From: Terriglobia bacterium
GTDB lineage: Bacteria; Acidobacteriota; Terriglobia; Bryobacterales; Bryobacteraceae
Length of the DNA stretch: 64,000 bases
Assembly: GCA_020073345.1 (NCBI GenBank)
Contig: JAIQFI010000036.1
Coordinates: 1 to 64,000 of the forward strand
Direction of reading: 5' to 3'
The notes below the pieces were generated by a model. That model ran no database searches and was not told the origin of the DNA. It worked only from the letters and a program-made list of their open reading frames with translations. Positions 8,075-15,104 of the stretch are shown in pieces. Positions within the stretch are counted from its first letter, which is position 1, and each line of letters opens with the position of its first letter. The position numbers were made by a program, and so were the translations under genes.

Positions 8075-9760
8075 CTATGCGCCGGAGGCACGTTTCCCAG
8101 TGGAGCGGGCACCGGCGGTCTTCTTCGCGGGAGCCTTCTTGGAGGCATTGGCAGCGGTTTTCCTCGGAGTGGCCTTAGCCTTCCCTTTCGCCGTGGTTTT
8201 GGCCGCCGCCTTCACTGGGGCTGGACGGTCGCCGGGATAGGCTACCGGCACGGCGGCGAACAGGCCCGCTTCGGGGAGTTGGTCGTGATTGGCAGAGCTT
8301 AATACTTCGGCTGTAGTCCCGTAACGCTTGGCGACTCCCGCGAACGAGTCCCCGGGTTCTACGCGGTGCACTCTCCAGGAATCGCGCCGGTCGGCCGGAA
8401 TCACCCGCAGGGCAGCTTCCAGTTGGTGTACCTGTCCCTTGGGGACGCGCAGCGTGAATCCGGCGGGAGTTACCGACTTGAGGAGCGAAGGATTCAGCTC
8501 CTTGAGCTCGCTAACGGACCGGTCCAGGGCCGCAGCCACCAGGCCGATATGGGTCGGTGTCTGCAATTCCAGGCTGTCGTAGGCGACGGCCGGCTCGAAG
8601 TCAACGTTCTGGAGCCCGTATTCTTCAGCGTTCTTGGACATGATCACCATGGCCAGAATCGCCGGGACGTAGTTGGCGGTTTGCAGCGGGAGGGCGTTCC
8701 GGCGCCGGAGTTCCCAGAAATCGGCATAACCGGTCCGCATCACGGCGGCATCGACGCAGCCGGGTCCGCAGTTGTAGGCCGCCATGGCCAGGTACCAGTC
8801 GCCGAAGTGCTCATAGAGATCGTGCAGATGGCGGGCGGCGGCGCGCGTGGCCTTTTCCGGATCCATACGGTCGTCGGTGGCCGGCGTCTGGTTCAGGCCA
8901 TATTCCTTGCCACGAAACTTCGCGAACTGCCAGATGCCGACGCACAGTTTGTTCGAAACGGCGCGGGGCTGAAAGCCCGATTCCGCCTGGGCCAGGAAAA
9001 TCAGCTCGGCGGGAAGCCCTTCCTCGGCCAGAACCCGCTCGATCATGGTCTTATAACGTCCCGAACGCTGCATTCCGCCGAGCAGGATCCGCCGGCCCTT
9101 GGTGCTTGAAAAGAAGTTAATGAAGCTGACCACCGCGTCGCTTTCTTCAAGAGGAAGCTGGGAGACCGTCATGCGGACCTGTTCCCGGACCTTGCCGCGC
9201 AGGCTGGGGTCGACGGGGAAGGTCATCTCCAGGACGTCGTCGAGCGGCGCCTTATCATAGGACACCTGCTCTTCGGGGGCGCTGGATCCGAGCTGGTCCT
9301 GGTCAATGCGATAGATCGCGTCCACCATCTCTTCCAGGCGGCGTTCCAGGGCGGCCCGGCCGGGCAGGTTTTCGGGGGCACTGAGCAATACTTCGATGGC
9401 GCGATTGAATTCCTGGCGGGCGGTCTCCTGGTTGCCCTCCTGGAGGGCTCGTTTCCCGGCGGCAAAGCGGTCGTTGGCACGCTGGATCAGGAACTCGGCG
9501 TCGGTGGGGCGGGGAATTTGGCTGGGCTTGACAGGAAGGGCGGGGTACTCGTTCGCGTACAGGCTCAGGCGGGGCGGGTCGGCGAAGGCTTGCTGAACCG
9601 GTTCCGGATGGGCCTGCTGCGGCGGCAAGAAGAACTGCTTGTAGCGCTGCTGCTGGCTGGCCTGAGTCGTTGCGGCGCAACTGGTCAGCACCATGCCGGC
9701 GGCGGCTAATGCCGCGGCCGAAGCTGCGGACGCCAAGCGGCGGTCTTGGAGGACGCCCAT
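8075..9760 (-). CDS. MltD-like membrane-bound lytic murein transglycosylase with LysM domains and basic tail
   Basis: Starting at the ATG 9760 (gagg 7 bases upstream), the 561-residue product has a lipoprotein signal peptide with lipobox LTSC near residue 26. A Gln/Pro-rich linker and helical region follow, then an SLT domain about residues 250-390 with catalytic Glu in LAQAESGFQPRAVSN and GIWQFAK plus MAAYNCGPG motifs. A LysM-like segment and a clearer LysM (WRVHRVEPGDSFAGVAKRYG) come next. The last 55 residues are an Ala/Lys/Thr tail (KKAPAKKTAGA) not usual in MltD. It should cleave peptidoglycan glycan strands with 1,6-anhydro ends. An upstream in-frame start at 9910 would add 50 residues before the signal peptide and is rejected. 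Confidence 0.88.
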   Translation of the reverse strand: MGVLQDRRLASAASAAALAAAGMVLTSCAATTQASQQQRYKQFFLPPQQAHPEPVQQAFADPPRLSLYANEYPALPVKPSQIPRPTDAEFLIQRANDRFAAGKRALQEGNQETARQEFNRAIEVLLSAPENLPGRAALERRLEEMVDAIYRIDQDQLGSSAPEEQVSYDKAPLDDVLEMTFPVDPSLRGKVREQVRMTVSQLPLEESDAVVSFINFFSSTKGRRILLGGMQRSGRYKTMIERVLAEEGLPAELIFLAQAESGFQPRAVSNKLCVGIWQFAKFRGKEYGLNQTPATDDRMDPEKATRAAARHLHDLYEHFGDWYLAMAAYNCGPGCVDAAVMRTGYADFWELRRRNALPLQTANYVPAILAMVIMSKNAEEYGLQNVDFEPAVAYDSLELQTPTHIGLVAAALDRSVSELKELNPSLLKSVTPAGFTLRVPKGQVHQLEAALRVIPADRRDSWRVHRVEPGDSFAGVAKRYGTTAEVLSSANHDQLPEAGLFAAVPVAYPGDRPAPVKAAAKTTAKGKAKATPRKTAANASKKAPAKKTAGARSTGKRASGA

Positions 9761-10056
9761 ACCAATACCTCGGCCAAGTTTAACAGAATCATGACGCTGT
9801 TCGTCAACCTTGGGCTGCCTGGGCTGGGGTCGGCTGAAAAGCGTGGCGACAAAACGAACCCAGGAAGTTACTGAAACCAAAGGGAAGCGGTTTTGTACTA
9901 AGGTCTTCATGGGGATCAGATTGTCTCCTTTCGACGGGCGGCGCCTGTTTTTTCTGCGAGGTCCAGTTCAAAGGTTAAGTCGGCACGAGCGAACGCGGGG
10001 GCGATCAACGGTGTAAGTGGTTGAAGGAACCGGGAAGAGAATTACTTGGAGGTTGG

Positions 10057-10105
10057 GAACCATCGCGATGTCAGGAAACGCACAAGCCACGACATCGCGG
10101 GGTTC
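10057..10105. repeat. Imperfect inverted repeat (about 15-bp arms, 18-bp loop)
   Basis: The left arm gaaccatcgcgatgtc (10057-10072) and right arm gacatcgcggggttc (10091-10105) are inverted complements except for a small central difference (at versus cc). The spacing would allow a stable stem-loop or a protein-binding dyad. No coding context explains it. Confidence 0.6.
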
Positions 10106-10392
10106 AACGATCTTCCTTCTCCAGATCTTGTAATCGACCCATCGCGGCCGCTGTTGTGTCGGCGAGATCCTGGTCAGTCCAAGAGTCAGACCATTAGAGC
10201 CTGCACCCGCCCGCAAAACCGGCCAACTAACGAGGTGAAGCTTGGGCTCGTCACGTTCCGGTGCGCACTCATTATGTCGAACTGATGTGAATCCGACTTC
10301 ACGGGAGTAACTTCCGAGATCGGCATTTGTGGTCAATGCTGAGACGACTTAGATGTGGGGAGTTTCTGCCCGGACCCCGCCGATCCGCCCGC

Positions 10393-10513
10393 GCCAGCGC
10401 TCTAGCGGACGAGGAGGGCCACCCGTTCCCATCTAGAACACGGTAGTTAAAGCCTTCAGCCCCGATAATGTAAAAAAGGCTCGCAGAAAGTCTGGGCTTT
10501 TTGTTTTCCTGGC
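10393..10513 (+). rRNA. Orphan 5S rRNA-like sequence, probably degenerate
   Basis: The core acccgttcccat (10421-10432), gaacacggtagttaa (10436-10450) and ccttcagccccgat (10453-10466) matches the bacterial 5S rRNA consensus (CACCCGTTCCCATnnnGAACACGGnAGTTAAgccnttCAGCgCCGAT) almost base for base, and a tagcg box precedes it at 10403. Loss of function is suggested by several points. The spacing between tagcg and the core is about 3 bases too long. The helix IV/V region is A-rich instead of GGTACT. The usual 3' GGGAGAGTAGG is replaced by a T-rich hairpin. Helix I is reduced to a possible 5-bp pairing (gccag 10393-10397 with ctggc 10509-10513). No 16S or 23S sequence is visible nearby. Ends are approximate. 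Confidence 0.55.
10473..10507 (+). terminator. Terminator-like hairpin after the 5S-like core
   Basis: Bases aaaaag (10473-10478) pair with cttttt (10497-10502), and an inner caga/tctg stem closes on an aag loop; gtttt follows. The A/T outer stem would work in either direction. The stem is weak in G/C, so activity is uncertain. Confidence 0.3.
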
Positions 10514-10620
10514 AGTCGATTGCGAATTCGTAATGTTAGAGTTGAATATTGGGAGCTTGCGGTACAGACGGATTGTCGTCAGGCTTGCGCGACATATTGG
10601 TGGTCCCTCCTATTTAGAGA

Positions 10621-11440
10621 ATGCTGAGCTGGCTATTCACTCACATCAACGGAATCCCGGACTGGTTGGCTTCGGTCAAGCCAACCGGCCAACTCGTCTT
10701 CGTTGCAGTGGTCACATCATTTTTTCACGGCCTGCGTTACGGAGCCGGTGAAGCAAGCTATCGTCGAACACAGGCGACGAATCCACTGGCGTCGTTTCGT
10801 CTATCAGGAATTGGCCGGCGTATACGCGGCCATCTTGTGGGAAGCGGACCATGCGATCATGACCGCAAGTATCACCAGTAGCGATAGACTACTGACTGAA
10901 GGGGCCATTGATGCGGTGCTGAGAGACGTCCTGCATGAGCCGTTTGGCACGCCACGATTCCATACAGCGAAGGGCCAGCCCGCATTTTATGAGTTGCCCG
11001 AGGCAAACACTATTGAACGCCTCTACGGTCTCGTGAATAGGACCTACGGGAGTAAACAAACGCAGTTCTTGCAACGCGGTGAATTCGATCAGGTTCGAAG
11101 CATCATACTGGAGTTTCGACGATGTCTTTTCCCGGAAGAAATAGATTGGAAGTGGCAACTTAATGCATTTCAGGTGCCATTAGATCGCCCTCTCAACGCA
11201 ACCCTGTTTTATCGATGCCTCCGCCGTCAGGATCTCAAGAAAGAAAGATGGGCGCTTGAATCTTCTGACCGGATATCTGGGGTGCGGTCCAATAATTACC
11301 GCGATGGCGACGGAATCTACGGCAAGGGCGAATTGTTACTTTTTCCAGCGTGGGTCCGAGGCTCCTTTCGCATGGCAATGTACCTCGGAATCAACGTTCG
11401 AAAGCTTATGGATCGCTTTGGATCGAAAGTGGCTGAGTAA
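10621..11440 (+). pseudogene. Hypothetical protein with N-terminal hydrophobic segment, frameshifted
   Basis: From the ATG at 10621 the frame reads MLSWLFTHINGIPDWLASVK and then a hydrophobic stretch (QLVFVAVVTSFFHGLRY). After about 10736 the sensible coding frame shifts by +1 and continues EPVKQAIVEHRRRIHWRRFV and on to the TAA-side end SKVAE at 11440, about 235 residues. The joined product would be a roughly 272-residue protein with one N-terminal membrane helix and a soluble, basic, aromatic-rich body. I recognise no domain. The total length (820 bases) is not a multiple of three, as expected for a one-base insertion. A shorter intact frame starting at 10703 exists but would lose the membrane segment. 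Base composition is less GC-rich than the neighbours, hinting at acquired DNA. Confidence 0.5.
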
Positions 11441-11779
11441 CCGGTCGAGCCTCTCTAAAGCAACAAGGATGGGCCAAGAAAGTCACGTTGCCTCTCCTGC
11501 CTCGCCAGGTCGAACGCTTTAGATGAGGCTGAGGACGATGAGGATCAGGGTTCCGTCGCCTCCTTCGTTAAGCCTGGCGCCCGGCGGGCAACAAACCGGA
11601 TTCTAGGAAGTTGGCCAGCATGGGAGTCCGGCGAGGATTACTCCCGATAAACGCCGTTTTGGGAAGTTGTCTGCGAATTTAGGCGAAACAACGATAATTC
11701 GGAAACTCCGTGCGAACGCTCGATAACTCTCGCGGCTCGGAAAAGGCGGTTATCGCGACGTGCAACTAGCCCGAAACCT
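11441..11779 (+). other. Non-coding stretch between two broken genes
   Basis: No convincing gene is visible in these 339 bases. On the minus strand a short open tail reading GGDGTLILIVLSLI and then a stop (near 11522-11563) has the look of the C-terminus of a tiny membrane protein, but no start or upstream body could be found, so it is not called. Confidence 0.4.
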
Positions 11780-11979
11780 TCAATTCGTCCTATTGTGAGG
11801 CGTCGGTTCGGGAATAGCATCGCCGTGGATCCTCATCCCTTCGATGTGGAACTCGATTGCCTCGCGCATGAGTTCACGCGTTTCTTCCAGCGTCGCGGCG
11901 GCCGCGACGCTGGAAGATCGGGGACGTGTGCACTATAGCCCGTGGCGGTCGGTTCGAAAAAGACGGTGTAGGTGCTCAT
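11780..11979 (-). pseudogene. HicB-like antitoxin gene, frameshifted
   Basis: From the ATG at 11979 the frame reads MSTYTVFFEPTATGYSAHVP and DLP, the standard start of HicB-family proteins. The next codons fall out of frame. Resuming in another frame gives VAAAATLEETRELMREAIEF then HIEGMRIHGDAIPEPTPHN and a TGA at 11780-11782, the standard HicB middle and end. Compared with the family pattern DLPGC-V-A-A, about four bases are missing at 11890. The length of 200 bases is consistent with this. The break coincides with a perfect 35-bp palindrome (11883-11917). In the first frame translation would stop after 48 residues. No hicA-like toxin was found on either side, so this is an orphan remnant. 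Confidence 0.75.
11883..11917. repeat. Perfect 35-bp palindrome (17-bp arms, 1-bp centre)
   Basis: The arms tcttccagcgtcgcggc (11883-11899) and gccgcgacgctggaaga (11901-11917) are exact inverted complements around g11900. It lies inside the HicB-like gene exactly where the reading frame breaks, so it may have arisen by template-switch correction of an older imperfect palindrome. Confidence 0.95.
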
Positions 11980-12026
11980 TTTCAACCCTGCCTGCTTCAG
12001 TATAGAATTCCGTACCCGCCCTGACG

Positions 12027-12062
12027 GCGGGGCTGAAGCCCCGCTTGCGGGTTAAAGCCCGC
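12027..12062. repeat. REP-like double hairpin
   Basis: The arms gcggggct (12027-12034) and agccccgc (12037-12044) form an 8-bp stem with a 2-base gap, followed directly by gcgggttaaagcccgc (12047-12062), a second short stem. Such gcggggctgaagccccgc units are reminiscent of dispersed intergenic palindromes in acidobacterial genomes; copy number elsewhere cannot be seen here. Confidence 0.55.
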
Positions 12063-12129
12063 TCCACAGAGCGCGTTGTGTATCATCGTAGATGATTGAC
12101 CTGAGCGCTCTTCAGCGCGAGACGATTCC

Positions 12130-13612
12130 ATGTTTTCCTGGTCCACGAGAGCACTGTACGCATTTTCGGCCGTAGTCCTATCTGCCCAACAGATCCAACT
12201 CCCGCGGACGGCCGAGGGCAAGCCCAACTTACAGGGGATCTGGAAGGTGCGTAGCCGGGCGAATTCTGATCTGCAAGGAGTCGTCGAAGGCGGCCAGATC
12301 CCGTATCAGCCCTCGGCAGCCGCGAAAAAGATTGAGAATTTCACCAACCGGCTGACGGCCGATCCGGTGGAGAAGTGCTATTTCCCCGGCGTCCCGCGGA
12401 TCATGTACATGGAGTATCCGTTTCAAATTTTCCAAACCCCCGAGCACATCGCGATCGCCTTCGAGTGGTCCCAGGTTTACCGGCTGATCTACGTAAGCGC
12501 AAAGCCGCCGCTGCACGAGGGATATGAGTCGTGGATGGGGAATTCGCGCGCCCGCTGGGATGGCGACACGCTGGTGGTGGAGGTCACGGACCATAACGAT
12601 AAAACGTGGTTCGACATGGCCGGCAATTTTCACAGCGATGCGCTGCGCGTGACCGAGCGATATACGATGCTCGACGCCGATACCATCCAATACGAAGCCA
12701 CTATCCAGGATCCGAAGGTCTTCACGAAACCGTGGAAGATCCGCATGCCGATGGCGCGACAGAAGAACATCGGCCGGATCCTCGAATATCAGTGCCAGGC
12801 GGAAGCCGAGGAGGCGAGCGGCGCGTTCGAACGCGATCCTCGCACTTGGTACCCAGACCCAGGGGCGCCTCCGTCTCCGCTGGGGAAACCAGCCGTGATG
12901 CCTCTGGGCGGACGGGAAACCGGACCTGACCGGGCTCTACCAGTCGAATGCCGGCGGCGCGAATTACGGGCTCGAAAAGCACGGAAGGGATTTCCTCACG
13001 CCGGGGACTCGAGGCGTGGTCATCGATCCGGCGGATGGGTCACTTCCCTACCAACCCTGGGCCAGAGCGGAGCGGATCAACCGGGAGCTGCCGTACCGTG
13101 GCTACGACGATCCGACCGCTCACTGTTTTGTGGCAGGGGTTCCGCGGTCGATGTATGTGCCCTCTCCCATGCACATCCTGCAGCCGCCCGGGTATGTGGT
13201 GATGCTGTTCGAGCGGATGTCGTGGCGGATAATTCCGCTGGATGGACGCGCCCACACTCCAGACAACGTCCGCTTGTGGCAAGGCGATTCGGTAGGGCGC
13301 TGGGAAGGCGACACCCTAGTGGTGGACACCACCAATCTGAACGGCAAGACCTGGTTGAACGAGGTCGGCGACGTGTTGAGCCACGCGGCACACATCGTCG
13401 AACGATTCAGTCCGACCGCTGACGGGAAGATCACTTATCGGGCGACGGTCACGGACCCGATTGCGTACACCCGGCCGTGGACCATCGAGATTCCGCTGAA
13501 CCGGGGAACCGACGAACTGCTGGAGGTCGCCTGTCATGAGGACAACGGAGATCTGCAGCACCTGAAAGACGTGAGAGACGAATATCGGGCGCAGCAGAAG
13601 AAGGGGAATTAG
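12130..13612 (+). pseudogene. Exported two-domain protein of a tandem-repeat family, +1 frameshift
   Basis: The ATG at 12130 begins a signal peptide (STRALYAFSAVVLSAQQ), followed by a domain opening with PRTAEGKPNLQGIWK and containing FPGVPRIMYMEYPFQI and RWDGDTLVVEVTDHNDKTWF. After about 12906 the frame shifts. The second frame opens with ADGKPDLTGLYQSNAGG and repeats the same landmarks (VAGVPRSMYVPSPMHI, RWEGDTLVVDTTNLNGKTWL) to the TAG at 13610. Removing one g from the ggg at 12906-12908 restores PLADGKPDLTG and a single protein of about 493 residues with two homologous halves. The family is abundant in Acidobacteriota, and I know no enzymatic function for it. It is followed 5 bp later by a DUF6152 gene, a usual partner. 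A sequencing error is possible. Confidence 0.7.
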
Positions 13613-13617
13613 GCAGG

Positions 13618-14016
13618 ATGCGAATGAGAAACGTGAGTGCGGTGCTGGCGATGGTTGCGCTGCTGGCGGGGACGGCGTTGGCACACCACTCGTTCACGGC
13701 GGAGTTCGATCAGAACAAACCCATCAAACTGACGGGCAAGGTCACGGAGATGAAATTTTCCAACCCGCATTCGTGGATCTATATGGACGTCGAGAAGGAC
13801 GGCAAGATCGTGAACTGGGCGCTGGAGACCGGGTCCGCGAATGCGCTGATCCGGCGTGGATGGAAGAAGACCGACCTTCCGGCGGGGACCGTGCTGGTTG
13901 TCGACGGCTGGCAGGCGCGCAACGGCTCGGCTACGGCGAACGTGTCCAGCGTCACGTTCAGCGACGGGCGGCGGCTGTTTGCAGGCTCGTCCAACGAGTC
14001 GGCGCCGACGAAATAG
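13618..14016 (+). CDS. DUF6152 family exported protein
   Basis: This 132-residue protein has a signal peptide cleaved after GTALA and then HHSFTAEFDQNKPIKLTGKV, the characteristic opening of DUF6152. It continues with NPHSWIYMDVEKDGKIVNWA and a second beta-rich half with LPAGTVLVVDGWQARNGSA. The fold is probably a small periplasmic beta-barrel (OB-like), which is inference. The His pair after the signal peptide is conserved in the family. It starts 5 bases after the stop of the two-domain exported gene, with which members of this family often cluster. Function is unknown. Confidence 0.85.
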   Translation: MRMRNVSAVLAMVALLAGTALAHHSFTAEFDQNKPIKLTGKVTEMKFSNPHSWIYMDVEKDGKIVNWALETGSANALIRRGWKKTDLPAGTVLVVDGWQARNGSATANVSSVTFSDGRRLFAGSSNESAPTK

Positions 14017-14087
14017 GAACTCGCGAGCGCCGAGCCTCAGGCTTACGCCTGATTCCGCGGGGTCAGCATATCCCCCAGAATCGAGAT

Positions 14088-15104
14088 GTGAGACTGCGAA
14101 TACTCGCCCTGGGCTCCCTGTGCGCGGCTTGCCTTTGCGCCCAAGCCCGACGCTTCAGCTGGCAGGACTATTGCTTCAAAAACCCTACGGCTCCTGTTTG
14201 TAAGGGCAACGACTACGCGGTCAAAAAGCCGCCGCCGGCAAAAGACACAACCCGCAGCGTCGTGACGAGCCCATTCCCGTCGACCCCCCGGACCGTCACG
14301 CCTTCCGTGATCGTTGTGGGCGGCATCGACTGGCGATTCGCGGATCCTTTCGCGGACGCGCTGGTCGGGTTGAATTTCGGCGGGATCTCAGCCTCGCCTC
14401 TAGCCCGCGACCTGATCACTTTGTTAGGGGCGAAGCAAGGCCTCAACGAAGGGGACATTCAGAAGATCGTCGACGGGATGGCCGATGTGGACCAGGTCGC
14501 ACTCTCTGTCCGCAACAACCGGGTAGTGGCGATGATTACGGGCCACGTGGCGGACTCACCTCTTTCCGCGCCGGAAGCGGGTATGAAGGCTGTGCCGATT
14601 TCCGGAGGCGCTCTGTTGGTGGGGCATACCGACGCAGTGGACCAGGCGATGCAGCGCATCGCGATGAAGGGTCCGCTGGCTGAGCTGACGCGAGCCGCCG
14701 AGCAACGGCAGGCCAGCAGCGAGTTTTGGGTCATCGGGTCGGCCGGGCTCATCGGGCCACAGGCGGTGAGTGCGGGCGTGAAACAATTCTCGCTGACAGT
14801 GTGGATCCGGGAACGGTTCACGAGCGATATGAGTCTTGAATTTAGCGGAGCGCCGAACCCGACCACGCTCCGGAGGTGGCAGACTCAGCTTGGCAGCCCC
14901 CCGATAGTCGAGGGCAACGCGGTTCACGTCCGAACGTCGATGGAAGCCAGCGAACTACAGCAGAAGGTGGGCGAGATTGCCTCCGGTCCTCTGGGACAAG
15001 GTCTGGCAGCTCTGGTTGAGGCGGCGCGATATCTTCCCGTGCGAGACAACTCGGTCCCCAAACAGACCAAGCCCATCATTTATGGTCTGGATCCGGTCCG
15101 CTAG
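14088..15104 (+). CDS. Exported hypothetical protein, 338 aa
   Basis: The GTG at 14088 gives a clean signal peptide (VRLRILALGSLCAACLCAQA) directly at the N-terminus, so it is preferred over the long upstream extension of the same frame, which overlaps the DUF6152 gene. The mature part has two early cysteines (DYCFKNPTAPVCKG), a Pro/Thr-rich linker, and then a globular alpha/beta region (SVIVVGGIDWRFADPFADAL; ISGGALLVGHTDAVDQAMQR). It may be a periplasmic or surface protein. I recognise no domain. Its stop and the stop of the convergent kinase gene overlap within ctag at 15101-15104. Confidence 0.7.
   Translation: MRLRILALGSLCAACLCAQARRFSWQDYCFKNPTAPVCKGNDYAVKKPPPAKDTTRSVVTSPFPSTPRTVTPSVIVVGGIDWRFADPFADALVGLNFGGISASPLARDLITLLGAKQGLNEGDIQKIVDGMADVDQVALSVRNNRVVAMITGHVADSPLSAPEAGMKAVPISGGALLVGHTDAVDQAMQRIAMKGPLAELTRAAEQRQASSEFWVIGSAGLIGPQAVSAGVKQFSLTVWIRERFTSDMSLEFSGAPNPTTLRRWQTQLGSPPIVEGNAVHVRTSMEASELQQKVGEIASGPLGQGLAALVEAARYLPVRDNSVPKQTKPIIYGLDPVR

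Larger units (their letters stand above)
9761..10620 (+). other. Long intergenic region, mostly without recognisable genes
   Basis: About 860 bases separate the transglycosylase from the next plausible gene. A 122-codon open frame on the minus strand (9968-10336) and short plus-strand frames show no recognisable domain and no good ribosome site, so none is called. The region does hold an imperfect inverted repeat (10057-10105), a 5S rRNA-like sequence (about 10393-10513) and a hairpin with T-run (10473-10507), listed separately. Confidence 0.6.

Noticed and set aside
9968-10336. 122-codon minus-strand open frame in the intergenic region
   Set aside because: No domain, no ribosome site and atypical composition; it also overlaps the inverted repeat at 10057-10105.
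11441-12026. Complete HicAB toxin-antitoxin system
   Set aside because: Only a frameshifted HicB-like remnant was found; neither strand nearby encodes a HicA-like double-stranded-RNA-binding toxin.
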